A DNA stretch of 64,000 bases from Solirubrobacterales bacterium (GCA_025936755.1 JAICSS010000011.1:1-64000), one strand, 5' to 3'; positions 27,501 through 35,099 are shown, counted from the stretch's first letter. Program-made: numbers and translations. Notes: generated by a model not told the origin, from the letters alone.

Positions 27501-27805
27501 AGATCAACATCGACCTGGTCGGCTGGATCGACTCGGTGCTGAAGCACAACAAGCGCGGCGAGGTGACCTCGGCGCGGATCCGCAACCGGTTCATGGTCGT
27601 CCCCGACGCCCCGGTGAAAAAGTTCACGCTGGAACTCTTCGGCGGCAAGCGCGGCCTCTTGGTCAACACGACGAACCTTTGCCGGGGAAGACACGAAGCC
27701 GAAGTCAAGCTCACCGCCCACAACGGCAAGGCGGACAGCTTCAAGGCGCCGCTGAAGGCGCGGTGCGGCAAGAAGGGCAAGGGCAGGAAGAAAAGGCAGC
27801 ACTAG
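24524..27805 (+). CDS. Large secreted modular protein, DUF11-like N-terminus, paralogue of the 38353 gene
   Basis: 1093 aa, start ATG overlapping the previous stop. The signal peptide ends at AAAPALA. Residues about 30-165 resemble a DUF11/conserved-repeat domain (YSVLVTNTGDATAEGSPIVI). The rest is repeated modules with a recurring pattern: LPxG, a Cys, CPxxSxVG, YLAGxYxGxPIS, GPFDLGTVxVR, IDPxTGxV, DPLPxI, and FxLNPTSC. The last 80 residues (NRFMVVPDAPVKKFTLELFG, GLLVNTTNLC) align well with the 38353 product. No enzyme motif; probably a cell-surface or matrix protein. The short gene at 27809 encodes a single-module relative. Confidence 0.82.
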   Translation: MKRLKLAAVLIAGTALSAFAAAPALALTSSPQWTVTSVSRPTNFAPGDKSGSDSYSVLVTNTGDATAEGSPIVIVDELPAGLSLDSLGASGENSSHTFTPPDAKTAAFDCTFAACTYSGKVVPGQTLELAFPVDVAESPPPSCEVPAGAVSCVTNVVRVSGGGAPAVASVSTPTTISSTPAGFGIPPGGADTSLSSTQAGAHPDLTTSIAFDTVNAKGALAAAPKDTIDDLPPGYAGDLIDTASCSAALFALEECPIGSQIGVATIIIQGVLNGTFTEPVYNIDPNTGEVGKLGFSVIRSFLIEGGISVRPGDYGLRATFTNTNELSTEIDNVSLTIWGVPADPIHNPLRASEVFGSTIKWGGTSNAPRAPFFTNPTSCSSEPLQAAFTVNSWEEPQRRVTAQMPFGPTVGCDRLTIEPEVEVVPTSTSAYSPTGLNVHMKIPQTYDNPDGLATSHLRDVKVTLPEGMSLNPSAGSGLGSCTEAQFAYEGSTAEPAPGLGCPNESKIGTVHVRSPSLSEEATGSLFVAKPFENRFGLLLALYLIARIPNRGVVVAAAGEVHSDPVSGRLTTTFAENPKLPFSDFTLSFRQGATSPLVTPPVCGSFTTEADLTPWSVPDQHHFPPISPFLISSGVRGGPCPGAALAPFQPLLHAGSYSNQAGAYSPFYIRLSREDGEQEITHFSIKLPPGLLGKLAGVPLCSDAAIAGAKGRTGPHGGQEEEEHPSCPAASEVGRTEVEAGVGTVLASAPGKVYLAGAYHGSPISVAAITAARVGPFDLGTVVVREALKIDPETGEVSVDATGSDPLPHIIQGIPTHLRNIRIYMDKPEFVLNPTSCDRTSTASTVLGSGKDFVSEADDNPITVSSFFQAANCAALGFKPKLRFSLKGGTRRSQVPAFKAVLTARKGDANIAHAEVILPTSEQLEQSNVGLPCTRVQFAEGGGNGEGCPQSSILGRARAVTPILSEPLEGPVIFRSNGGERKVPDIVAALHGQEINIDLVGWIDSVLKHNKRGEVTSARIRNRFMVVPDAPVKKFTLELFGGKRGLLVNTTNLCRGRHEAEVKLTAHNGKADSFKAPLKARCGKKGKGRKKRQH

Positions 27806-27808
27806 CCA

Positions 27809-28591
27809 GTGCGAAGGCCTCGCGGAATCGTCCTTTTAGTGACGGTGGGGCTGGCGGCCCTCGCCGTTTCGAGCGCTTATGCCACCACCGTCCAGGAAGG
27901 TGGGCTGCGCGTCACGATCCTCGCCCAGATCTCCCCCTATAAGCTCCCTCGCACTGGTACCGCCCCGATCGCGGTCTTCCTCGCCGGCCATGTGGCCTCC
28001 ACCGCCGGCGGCATCCCACCTCAGCTGAAGCGGATGGACATCAAGGTCAACCGCCACGGCCTGTTGCAGTCCCAGGGCCTGCCGGTCTGCCCGATTCCCC
28101 GGATCAAAACCGCGACGACCGAGCAGGCGCTGGCGCGCTGCGCGCCAGCCCTGATCGGCTCCGGCCGCTTCTGGGCCCACATCGTCTTCCCCGACCAGCC
28201 TCCCTATCCGACCCACGGGCGCCTCCTGATCTTCAACGGCCGGGAGGGCGACAAGCGCCTCTTGCTCGCCCAGATCGCCACCTCGAGCCCGTTTCCCACC
28301 TCCTTCGTGATCGCTTTCGCCCTGCGCAAGATCCACCAGGGGAACTACGGCACCGAGCTCTCGGCGACCTTGCCCCAGGCGCTCGGAGAATGGGGCTACG
28401 TCGATCGCATCAAGCTCAACCTGAAGCGCAGATACCGCTACCGCGGCAGGGAGATGAGCTACTTCAACGCCGGCTGCCCCGCGCCGAAGGGCACCGACCG
28501 TGCCCCCTTCCCACTGGCCCTCGCCACCTTCTACTTCGAAGAACACACGCTCTCGGAAGAAGTGGTGAAGGCATGCGGGGTGCGGGGGTGA
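27809..28591 (+). CDS. Secreted single-module relative of the large surface proteins
   Basis: 260 aa from GTG 27809, 3 bases after the previous stop. Signal peptide (GIVLLVTVGLAALAVSSAYA), then a module with GLPVCP, ATTEQALARC, ALIGSGRFWAHIVFP, and a C-terminal YRGREMSYFNAGCPAP. The same motifs recur in the product at 41148, in the same position of the parallel operon. Four Cys are positioned to pair. Function unknown; co-transcription with the two preceding genes is likely. Confidence 0.8.
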   Translation: MRRPRGIVLLVTVGLAALAVSSAYATTVQEGGLRVTILAQISPYKLPRTGTAPIAVFLAGHVASTAGGIPPQLKRMDIKVNRHGLLQSQGLPVCPIPRIKTATTEQALARCAPALIGSGRFWAHIVFPDQPPYPTHGRLLIFNGREGDKRLLLAQIATSSPFPTSFVIAFALRKIHQGNYGTELSATLPQALGEWGYVDRIKLNLKRRYRYRGREMSYFNAGCPAPKGTDRAPFPLALATFYFEEHTLSEEVVKACGVRG

Positions 28592-28676
28592 GGAGCGTCG
28601 CGACAGTCTGCGCCGACCTCGCCCTCGGCCCCCTACCCGCTCGGCTCCCAGCCGCCCGGCCCCTGAGGTGTCCCCG

Positions 28677-29753
28677 ATGAAGATCCGAACGGTCCTCCTG
28701 CTGCCCACCGCTGCGCTGGCCGTCTCCCTGGTCCTCTGCTCCTCGGCCCAGGCCCTCTACGACCCGCTCGCTTCCGGCTCCACCACGATCGCCCTCGCGA
28801 GGCCGTTCGCCTCGCTCCTCGCCTCCCACGGCGTCAAGATCGAGGCGAAGGGCGGGGCCACCCGCAAGGGATCGCGGATCGTGCTGCCCGCCTCGGGCGG
28901 TGAATTCGACCCCGGCCTCGGCGCCGGCACGGTGGAGAGCGAAGGCACGCTCGTCCTCGCCGCGGGCAAGCGGAAGGTGATCCTCCGCAAGCTCCTCTTC
29001 AAAGCCAAGCGCTCCCCCCTCTACGCCAAGGTCGGCGGCGGCCAGCTGAAGATCGCGACGGCCTCTCGGCTACGGGCGAAGCGGGACGGCTTCGGTGAGC
29101 GCTTTGCCGCCGCCGGACTGCGGCTCACCGCCAAGCTCGCCAGCCGCCTGAACAAGAAGCTCCGCCTCGGCAAGGCGCTCTCATCCGGTCAGCCGCTCGG
29201 AAGCCTCGCCGCCCGGGCCATACCCGCCACCGTCCACCTTGCCCAACAGGGCCGCCTCTCCCTGGCGGTCGACCCCGCCTTCGCCGCGAAGCTGAACGGT
29301 CTCTTCGTCTCGCTGAACCCGATCGCCCCGGCCGAACTGTCTTCGGGGCCGACTCTGAGCTTCCCGGTCGGTCCCGAATCGACCCTGGCCCCGGACGGAA
29401 CGGGAGGGACGGTGAAGCTGGAAGGCGCTGCCGAACTGCTGCAGCTCGGCAGCGCCCAGGTCTTCTGGCGCGAAGCCTGGCTGGAGCCGGGCATCGCCTC
29501 GCTCCTGGTCGAAGTCGACCTCCAGCCCTCGCCGCCCCATTCCGGCCGCCGCCCGCAGGGCCCGCTGCTGGCCCTGCCGCCCGCCGCCGCCGGCTCGGAC
29601 CCGGCGGCACGGACGATCTCGATCTCCGGGCAGGGCGCGACCCTGACCGAAGCCGCCGCAACGGAGCTGAACGAAGCCTTCGCCGAAGGCAGGCCGAGCT
29701 TCAACGCCGGCGAGGTGGTGGGGACGATCTCGCTTGCCGCCACGGCCGAATAG
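28677..29753 (+). CDS. Secreted HtaA-like domain protein
   Basis: 358 aa from ATG 28677 with GAGG 8 bases upstream; a GTG at 28668 is the alternative. After a signal peptide (LLPTAALAVSLVLCSSAQA) there are two related halves, each with a Gly-rich turn and an FDPGLGAGTVESEGTLVL-type stretch followed by alternating hydrophobic/basic strands. This resembles HtaA domains, which in corynebacteria bind haemin at the cell surface, but no haem transporter lies nearby and the Tyr/His ligands cannot be assigned by eye. It closes the secreted-protein operon that begins at 19633. Confidence 0.62.
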   Translation: MKIRTVLLLPTAALAVSLVLCSSAQALYDPLASGSTTIALARPFASLLASHGVKIEAKGGATRKGSRIVLPASGGEFDPGLGAGTVESEGTLVLAAGKRKVILRKLLFKAKRSPLYAKVGGGQLKIATASRLRAKRDGFGERFAAAGLRLTAKLASRLNKKLRLGKALSSGQPLGSLAARAIPATVHLAQQGRLSLAVDPAFAAKLNGLFVSLNPIAPAELSSGPTLSFPVGPESTLAPDGTGGTVKLEGAAELLQLGSAQVFWREAWLEPGIASLLVEVDLQPSPPHSGRRPQGPLLALPPAAAGSDPAARTISISGQGATLTEAAATELNEAFAEGRPSFNAGEVVGTISLAATAE

Positions 29754-30081
29754 CCCGATGCCTTCGCCCTACACAGAAGAACGAGGGAACCAATGACTAA
29801 CCACGAGGCCCGGGCGATCCGCTTCTACCGTCGCCCGGCGGCGGTTCTCCCACCTCTTCTCATTCTGCTTCTCGCGGATATTTTTGCGCCCGCCGGGGCG
29901 ACCGCCGCCGACCGCAGCGGTTCACCTAGGACAGCCTCGCGGCGATGCAACCCTGCGATTGTGGCCCCTTGGGGACTGTCCTGACCTGGCAGGAGCCCAG
30001 AAAAACCTCCGCAGTCGCCGCCACGGCCGTAGAATCGAGCCGGGGACGGGGCTCACGGGGGGCTGGGAAGGAGGTCCAGGG
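29754..30081 (+). other. 328-bp intergenic region with a possible remnant signal-peptide ORF
   Basis: A 63-codon frame (29793-29984) starts ATG behind GAGGGAACCA and encodes a plausible signal peptide (VLPPLLILLLADIFAPAGATA) but then only about 25 unremarkable residues. It may be a truncated secreted-protein gene or chance. Further on, AGGACAG and CTGTCCT form a loose inverted repeat around 29930-29985. The TetR Shine-Dalgarno ends the region. Confidence 0.35.
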
Positions 30082-30726
30082 ATGGTGAGGCCCCGTTGTG
30101 AGCCGGCCGACGTCAGTGCTGGCGACGAGCGCTTTCGCCGCGCGATGGTCGACCTCTGCTTCGAGGTCGGCTACCCGCAGCTGACGCTGCCGATGCTGCT
30201 CGAGCGAGCGGAGCTCGGGGAGGAGGAGTTCAACCGGCGCTTCGACGATCTCGACGACTGCTTCTGCCAGACGCTCGAAGCCCACCGCGACGACTTCTTC
30301 GCCTACCTCGGCCGCGCCATGGCCCTTGCCGAGCCCGAGAGCTGGGCCGACCGCCTGCGCGCGGTCGCCTACGGCCTCCTGCGCTACCTCCGAGCCGACC
30401 CCGCCCGCACCCATTTCCTCACGGTCGAGCTGGGCCGCGCCGGCGAGCGAGCGACGCTGATCTGGACCGAGACAATCGTCAAGCCGCTCTTCGACCTGAT
30501 CGACGAAGGGCGCAGCGTCCGCTCCGACGCAGGCTCGCTCACCCGCTCCACGGCCGATGCGGTCGGCGGCGGCATCCTCCTGCAGATCCTCGCGGCGGTG
30601 GAAAAAGGGGATCTAGAGGAAGGCGAGCGGGTGGTGCCGCAGATGATGTACAGCGCCGTGTTGCGCTACCTGGGGCCGGCCGCCGCGGAGGCGGAGCTGC
30701 GCGTCCCGCCGCCGCCGGCCGCATAG
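30082..30726 (+). CDS. TetR-family regulator with a divergent HTH
   Basis: 214 aa from ATG 30082, preceded by AAGGAGG at a 7-base spacing. The N-terminal 60 residues keep the TetR HTH layout (DLCFEVGYPQLTLPMLLERA, then EEEFNRRFDDLDDCFCQTL) but the recognition helix is acidic, with Asp in place of the usual Lys/His, so DNA binding may be weak or altered. The C-terminal domain resembles the other TetR proteins here (ESWADRLRAVAYGLLRYLRADP). It lies at the end of the 19.6-29.7 kb secreted-protein block, the position held by the HTH-less genes in the other two modules. Confidence 0.8.
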   Translation: MVRPRCEPADVSAGDERFRRAMVDLCFEVGYPQLTLPMLLERAELGEEEFNRRFDDLDDCFCQTLEAHRDDFFAYLGRAMALAEPESWADRLRAVAYGLLRYLRADPARTHFLTVELGRAGERATLIWTETIVKPLFDLIDEGRSVRSDAGSLTRSTADAVGGGILLQILAAVEKGDLEEGERVVPQMMYSAVLRYLGPAAAEAELRVPPPPAA

Positions 30727-30765
30727 GGCTCATCCGCCGGAGCAGGTCTGGATCGCCCTACTCAG

Positions 30766-30801
30766 CCGAAGGTCACAGGTTCAAATCCTGTCGGGCGCGT
30801 T
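30766..30801 (+). repeat. Exact copy of the tRNA-Arg(ACG) 3' half (attR-like or tRNA pseudogene)
   Basis: 36 bases identical to 16695-16730, covering the anticodon-stem 3' side, variable region, T-arm, acceptor 3' strand and two following bases. After a 9-base diverged stretch the downstream hairpin is also conserved (15 of 16 bases). Just upstream, CTGGAT and CTAC are weakly reminiscent of the tRNA, so a decayed tRNA copy is possible. It cannot fold as a full tRNA. Confidence 0.8.
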
Positions 30802-30809
30802 GACGTGCT

Positions 30810-30826
30810 CCCGCTTGGGAAGCGGG
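30810..30826. terminator. 7-bp hairpin between the tRNA fragment and the tandem-TetR gene
   Basis: CCCGCTT-ggg-AAGCGGG. It is 8 bases beyond the stop of the minus-strand gene at 30834, so it may terminate that gene, and it parallels the hairpin after the intact tRNA-Arg. Confidence 0.5.
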
Positions 30827-30833
30827 TCGCCCT

Positions 30834-32111
30834 TCAGCCGACCGCCACCTCGAAGGCCTCCTCGGCGGGGAGGAACGGGGCGAGGGTCACGTAGACGAAG
30901 GTGGGCATCAGCTCGAGGAGGCGCTCGGGGCCGTTGGCTTTGACGAAGTCGTAGAGGAGGGTGTAGAGGGCGCCCCCGATTGCCTCGGCGGCGATCGGGG
31001 GGACGTCGGCGGCGATTTCGTAACCGGGCTGCAGCAGGCCCTCCATGCCCTCGGTCACCAGCTCGCGCTGCTCGAGGGCGCGTTTGCCGCCCCCGTACAT
31101 CTCGACTGCTCCGAGGCGCCCGTACTCCGGCTCTTCGGCGGCGAAGTGGAGCATCGCTTCCTGGGTGTCGTGGACCGCGCGCTCCCAGCTGCTTCCGCGT
31201 CGGAACGCCGGCAGCGCCGCTGCCAGCATCTGCGAGGAGCCGCTGTCGAGGGCCGCGACCATCGCGTCCTCCTTGCTCTCGAAATGCTCGTAGAAGGTGC
31301 GTTGGGAGGTTTTGGCGCGCTCGACGATGTCGGCGATCTTCGTCGCCTGGTAGCCCTTCTCGGAGACCGCGGCGGCGAGCCCGCGGAGCAGCCGCTCGGC
31401 CGGGGTGGAGGGGCGTTGACGATCCTCGAAGGAGAGAGATTTGACGGTCCGGGTCCGCCGCGCGCGCAGACGGCCTGGCGGCGGTGGGATCGAGAGCATC
31501 CACCTCCAGAGTTCCGGCGCGAGCCGGCTCAACTCGGCCTCTTCCCCGCGCAGCAGGCGCTTGTAGATCACCTTCTGCACGCCGCCGATGATCGCCCGCA
31601 CGATCTCGGCGGGTAGGCCTTCACGCGCGGGGACGCGCTCGAAGGCTGCCGAGACGAGCCGCTCGACGGCGTCGAAGGAGGAATCGAGGAGCGCGACCGC
31701 CGGCGGGCCCGCGGCGTAGATCTCGACCAGGCATGCCTTCGCGGTGGCCGGCTGGGCGCCGATCCGCCGCAGCGAGAGTTCGAAAGCCGCCCGCGCCCGC
31801 GTCTCCTCGTCCCCGAGGCCTTCCTCCCGGGCGAACTCGAGCGCCGGTCCGAGGATCGCCTCGACGGTGGCGAGGAAGCAGTCCTGCTTGTCCTTGAAGT
31901 GCTCGTAATAGCTGCTCTTCGAAACTCCCGAGAGGGCGCTGACGTCGGCGACGGTCGTCGCCTCGTAGCCCTTCTCCGCAACCGTCGCCACCATCGCCCC
32001 GAAGAGGCGTTCGCGCTGGCTGGCCGCGGTCCGCGCGTCCTTCGAGCCCCCGCCCGGCCGCATCTTCCGGGTGCGCAGCTCACTCGCATCCCCCCAGGGC
32101 GTCATGACCAT
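30834..32111 (-). CDS. Tandem TetR regulator: two complete HTH/ligand-domain units in one chain
   Basis: 425 aa, twice the family's usual length. Unit 1: HTH residues about 32-80 (RERLFGAMVATVAEKGYEAT, SKSSYYEHFKDKQDCFLATV), helical domain to about 210 with CLVEIYAAGPPAVALLDSSF. Unit 2: HTH about 239-285 (AERLLRGLAAAVSEKGYQAT, SQRTFYEHFESKEDAMVAAL), helical domain to the end (LAPFLPAEEAFEVA). Both HTHs look intact. TetR proteins normally dimerise; a fused dimer could read asymmetric DNA or respond to two ligands. It is divergent from the secreted-protein gene at 32330. Start ATG 32111 or 32105. Confidence 0.93.
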   Translation of the reverse strand: MVMTPWGDASELRTRKMRPGGGSKDARTAASQRERLFGAMVATVAEKGYEATTVADVSALSGVSKSSYYEHFKDKQDCFLATVEAILGPALEFAREEGLGDEETRARAAFELSLRRIGAQPATAKACLVEIYAAGPPAVALLDSSFDAVERLVSAAFERVPAREGLPAEIVRAIIGGVQKVIYKRLLRGEEAELSRLAPELWRWMLSIPPPPGRLRARRTRTVKSLSFEDRQRPSTPAERLLRGLAAAVSEKGYQATKIADIVERAKTSQRTFYEHFESKEDAMVAALDSGSSQMLAAALPAFRRGSSWERAVHDTQEAMLHFAAEEPEYGRLGAVEMYGGGKRALEQRELVTEGMEGLLQPGYEIAADVPPIAAEAIGGALYTLLYDFVKANGPERLLELMPTFVYVTLAPFLPAEEAFEVAVG

Positions 32112-32159
32112 GGGCCGACCTTATCCTGGTCCGCGCATGTCTCTTAATCTCCACCTTGG

Positions 32160-32205
32160 TTCGCGAAGCCCCTGGTACACGAGCGATTGTTTCAGCTAGA
32201 GATAG
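32160..32205. promoter_or_regulatory. Conserved 5' segment of tandem-TetR gene 1 (candidate operator)
   Basis: Includes palindrome TTCGCGAA (32160-32167) and a 35-base stretch from 32172 that matches 34984 onward at roughly two thirds of positions, starting CTGGTACnCGA and ending ATAGT. GGTTCGCGA and GGTACACGA form an imperfect direct repeat. It lies between the divergent promoters. Confidence 0.4.
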
Positions 32206-32293
32206 TTCCAGCCTAGAGGGTCATCATTCCGCTTGGATAAGCGAAATCCTGAGCCGGGGCTCCTTAGAGGCCCGGCGGCTCCCACCGAAAATA

Positions 32294-32322
32294 TTGACAA
32301 TCTGGTCCTTGTATGTTCCTAT
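32294..32322 (+). promoter_or_regulatory. Candidate promoter of secreted-protein gene 32330 (leaderless)
   Basis: TTGACA at 32294-32299 and TTCCTAT at 32316-32322. The expected start of transcription coincides with the GTG at 32330, so the mRNA would be leaderless, consistent with the absence of a Shine-Dalgarno sequence. About 25 of 35 positions match the promoter at 35100. Confidence 0.55.
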
Positions 32323-32329
32323 TTAGCCC

Positions 32330-33277
32330 GTGTTCGGCGGGTGGAGACACGGTCTTCGATGGACAGGGGCAGCCGTTCTCGCGGGCGCCCTGCTCGGCCC
32401 TTTCCCCTCGCTTCCCGGGGGGATCCCGGCCGCCCCCGCAGCGCTGCGCCCGGCCACCCCGCCGGCGACCTCGGCCGCCTTCACCGTCCGCGGCAGCCAC
32501 GGCTTCTCGATCGACGTCGAAAGCAGCGGCGGCCGCGTCCGGATCATCGCCTCCGATGCGGGGCCGCCGCTGCCCACCTTCTCGCGGACGGGCAGACCGC
32601 GCCTGGCTTCCAGCGGCAACGGCGCCTCCAGCGTCTATGAGCTGCGGACGCCGCCTGCGCCGCCGCGTCTGATCGAGGCCCCGCTCGGGGAGCTCGGTCG
32701 CATCTCCGTCCGCTTCCGTCCTTCGGGGCGCAAGCGCGTCACCCGCCTGGATCGCCATGCCGGTCCGTTCCCGTGCGACGGCGGGACACAGATCGTGCGC
32801 GCCCTCGGAACCTTCGTCGGCACGGTCGAATTCCGGGGCGAGGGCGGCTATACCTCGGTGGAGACCCGGCGGGCGCGGGGATCTGTGGGGACGCCGCTGC
32901 CCGCGGGCTGCTCCGAGCGCCCCCACCCGTCCGGGCGAGCCGTGCTCCATGCCCGCGACCGCGAGGCCGGAACACGGTTCCGGGCGAAGATGACCGACAC
33001 GGGGGTCGCGTTCCTCGCAACCCGGCGGGAGCGCCTCGACGGTGGCGTCGTCGTCACCCGCCGCGCCTACGCCGGCTGCCCTCCCGATTCCTTCTCCTCC
33101 GATGCGGACCTCTCGGCGGCGCGCGTCTGGCCGTTCGCCCCGTTCTCAGGGGTGGGTCGCTACCGTGCCGGTGGCGGACGCCCACGCTGGAGCGGCAACC
33201 TGCGGGCCACCTTCCCCGGCGGGACGATCCCCCTGACCGGGCCGGGCTTCCGCGCCGACCTGGGTGCCGGCGGATGA
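32330..33277 (+). CDS. Secreted protein of unknown function (module 1)
   Basis: 315 aa from GTG 32330. The N-terminus has basic residues and a hydrophobic core (WTGAAVLAGALLGPFPSLPG), a likely signal peptide. The mature part opens with AAFTVRGSHGFSIDVESSGG and has a beta-rich composition with Gly/Arg turns. Cys residues in FPCDGG, PAGCSER and YAGCPPD could form disulfides. I do not recognise the family. The stop overlaps the start of the HTH-less TetR-like gene (ATGA), so the two products are made together. Confidence 0.78.
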   Translation: MFGGWRHGLRWTGAAVLAGALLGPFPSLPGGIPAAPAALRPATPPATSAAFTVRGSHGFSIDVESSGGRVRIIASDAGPPLPTFSRTGRPRLASSGNGASSVYELRTPPAPPRLIEAPLGELGRISVRFRPSGRKRVTRLDRHAGPFPCDGGTQIVRALGTFVGTVEFRGEGGYTSVETRRARGSVGTPLPAGCSERPHPSGRAVLHARDREAGTRFRAKMTDTGVAFLATRRERLDGGVVVTRRAYAGCPPDSFSSDADLSAARVWPFAPFSGVGRYRAGGGRPRWSGNLRATFPGGTIPLTGPGFRADLGAGG

Positions 33278-33726
33278 GCGACCGCCGCGGCGCCCCTGGC
33301 TTCGCCGAGGCGCGCGCTCGCCTCGAGCTCGCGGTCGGCACAGCCTGCGAGAGCCACGAGGAATGGTCCGCTCGCATCACCGCCGGCGTCTACGCGGCGA
33401 TCGAGCTCGCCGCCGCCGATCCCGACGGGGCACTGGTCCTGACAAAGCAGGCGAGCGCCCGCTGGAGGCGCCGCGAGCCCGATTTCGCCTCGATGGTCAT
33501 CTGCTTCGCGCGGAGGCTCGCTCACGGCGCTCCCCCCGCCAACCCGCGCCTGCCGGACCCCCAGGTCGTCGTCGTCTGCCTCGCCCGGCAGGTCAACCAG
33601 CGGATCGAAGCGGGTCACGCAGCGCAGATGATGGAGATCGCTCCCGACCTCGCTTTCCTGGCTCTCCTCCCCTTCGTCGGGTTCTCGGGCGCCCAACGGT
33701 GGTCTCAGCCGAGCGCCGTCGCGTAG
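33274..33726 (+). CDS. TetR C-terminal-domain-like protein lacking the HTH (module 1)
   Basis: 150 aa. No DNA-binding HTH is present: the N-terminal 25 residues are too short. The rest aligns by eye with the product at 41973 (AAIELAAADPDGALVLT with AALEFAESDPLAACVLT; FARRLAHGAPP with FARLLGKGAPP; ending PDLAFLALLPFVGFSGAQRW) and shows the same plan as TetR C-terminal domains in this window (W..rv..gl.a.L.f.a.DP, ending in a LMPYLG-like tail). It may sense a ligand or pair with a TetR partner; this is inference. It is coupled to the secreted-protein gene by ATGA and overlaps the convergent tandem-TetR gene by 22 bp. Confidence 0.8.
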   Translation: MSDRRGAPGFAEARARLELAVGTACESHEEWSARITAGVYAAIELAAADPDGALVLTKQASARWRRREPDFASMVICFARRLAHGAPPANPRLPDPQVVVVCLARQVNQRIEAGHAAQMMEIAPDLAFLALLPFVGFSGAQRWSQPSAVA

Positions 33727-35015
33727 GCCTCCTCGGCTCCGAGGTACGGCGCCAGGGTGACGTAGGTGGCCGTCGGGACAAGCTCGAGCAGGCGCTCGGG
33801 ACCGCGTTCCTTGACGAAGTCGTAGAGCAGCGCGAGAACGGCGCCGCCGATTCCCTCGGCCACCAGGGGGGATACATGCGGCGCCAGCGCGTAACCGGGG
33901 GCCAGCAGCTCCTCCGTGGTTTCCGCCACCCGCGCGCGTTGCTCCAGCGCCCGCCTTCCGGCTGCGTAGACCTCGACCGCTCCCAGGCGCGCGTACTCGG
34001 GCTCTTCGGCGGCGAAGCGGAACATCGCCTCCAGGGTCGACCGCACCGCCCGCGGCCAGTCGGCGGCGGCGCGAAAGGCCGGCAGGACCGCGGCCAGCAG
34101 TTGGGCCGAGCCACTGTCGATCGCCGCCACCAGCGCCGACCCCTTGTCGGCGAAGCTCTCGTAGAACGTTCGCTGGGAGGTCCGAGCACGCTCGACGATC
34201 TCGGCGACCGTGACGTCGGCATAGCCCCGCTCGGAGACCTCGGCCGCCATCGCCCGCAGCACCCGCTCCGTCGGTTGCACGGCCCTCTGGCGATTCTCGA
34301 ACGGCCGTGCCCGCAGAGTCAGCCGGTCGGACGACAGCGGGCCGGGGGGCGGGGGGATGCAGAGCATCCACTCCCAGATGCCGGGGGTCAGCTCCAGGAG
34401 CACCGCCTCTTCCTGTCGCAGCAGGCGCGCGCGGATGATCTGCTGGGCGCCGCCGACCACCGCCCGCACGATCTCCGGCGGCAGGTCACGGCGATCGGGT
34501 TCGCGGTCGAGCACCCCTGCCAGGGCCGCGGTCAAGGCATCGAGGAGTCGGTCCAGCATCGCCGTCGCCCGCGGGCCCGCGGCGTACGTCTCGACGAGGC
34601 ACATCTCGGCGGCGGCCGGCTGGGCGACGACCGACTCGACCAGGGCGCCGAAGGCCCCGCGGCCGTCGGCCTCGCTCATGCCTCCCGATTCGACCGCCAG
34701 CTGCTCGAGCGGCGGGCCGATCATCGCGTCGAGCGCGGCGAGGAAGCAGCCCTGCTTGTCCTCGAAGTGCTCGTAGAAGGAGCTTCGGGCGACGCCGGAA
34801 CGATCGACCAGGTGGGCGACCGTCGTCCCCTCGTATCCCCGCTCGGCGACGGTGGCCACGAGCGCCGCGAAGAGCCGTTCCCGCTGGTTGCGTTCCGTCT
34901 CCGGTCGCGATTGCGAAGGCCCCGGCTTCAGTTTCCGCGCCCGCAGCGACTCAGCCTCTCCCCAAGGGGTAGTCGTTGTACGTCTGGTACGCGAATGATC
35001 GCTCAATTTAGACAT
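33705..35015 (-). CDS. Tandem TetR regulator 2: two HTH/ligand-domain units in one chain
   Basis: 436 aa from ATG 35015; an ATG at 35039 adds 8 residues, and neither has a clear ribosome-binding site. Unit 1 HTH: RERLFAALVATVAERGYEGT, then ARSSFYEHFEDKQGCFLAAL. Unit 2 HTH: TERVLRAMAAEVSERGYADV, then SQRTFYESFADKGSALVAAI. Each is followed by a helical domain; the inter-unit linker (IPPPPGPLSSDRLTLRARPF) matches that of the 30834 product. The two are clear paralogues over their whole length. It is divergent from the secreted-protein gene at 35219. Confidence 0.93.
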   Translation of the reverse strand: MSKLSDHSRTRRTTTTPWGEAESLRARKLKPGPSQSRPETERNQRERLFAALVATVAERGYEGTTVAHLVDRSGVARSSFYEHFEDKQGCFLAALDAMIGPPLEQLAVESGGMSEADGRGAFGALVESVVAQPAAAEMCLVETYAAGPRATAMLDRLLDALTAALAGVLDREPDRRDLPPEIVRAVVGGAQQIIRARLLRQEEAVLLELTPGIWEWMLCIPPPPGPLSSDRLTLRARPFENRQRAVQPTERVLRAMAAEVSERGYADVTVAEIVERARTSQRTFYESFADKGSALVAAIDSGSAQLLAAVLPAFRAAADWPRAVRSTLEAMFRFAAEEPEYARLGAVEVYAAGRRALEQRARVAETTEELLAPGYALAPHVSPLVAEGIGGAVLALLYDFVKERGPERLLELVPTATYVTLAPYLGAEEAYATALG

Positions 35016-35018
35016 AGT
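34983..35018. promoter_or_regulatory. Conserved 5' segment of tandem-TetR gene 2
   Basis: Counterpart of 32172-32206: begins CTGGTACGCGAATGATCG and ends ACATAGT. Here it covers the first codons of the gene, while in module 1 the matching stretch is about 60 bp upstream of the start. Its conservation across coding and non-coding contexts suggests a DNA-level function such as autoregulation. Confidence 0.4.
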
Positions 35019-35099
35019 GTCGAGCGCCTTTTTTCCCATTGAATAGCCATCTTAGAGGTCAATAAGAGAAAGGAACCGGGTCTTTTCAAGATTCGGCCC

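Noticed and set aside
16731-30765. Searched for an integrase, transposase or phage gene in the putative island
   Set aside because: None found; all substantial ORFs are TetR regulators or secreted proteins, so the island call rests on the tRNA repeat alone.
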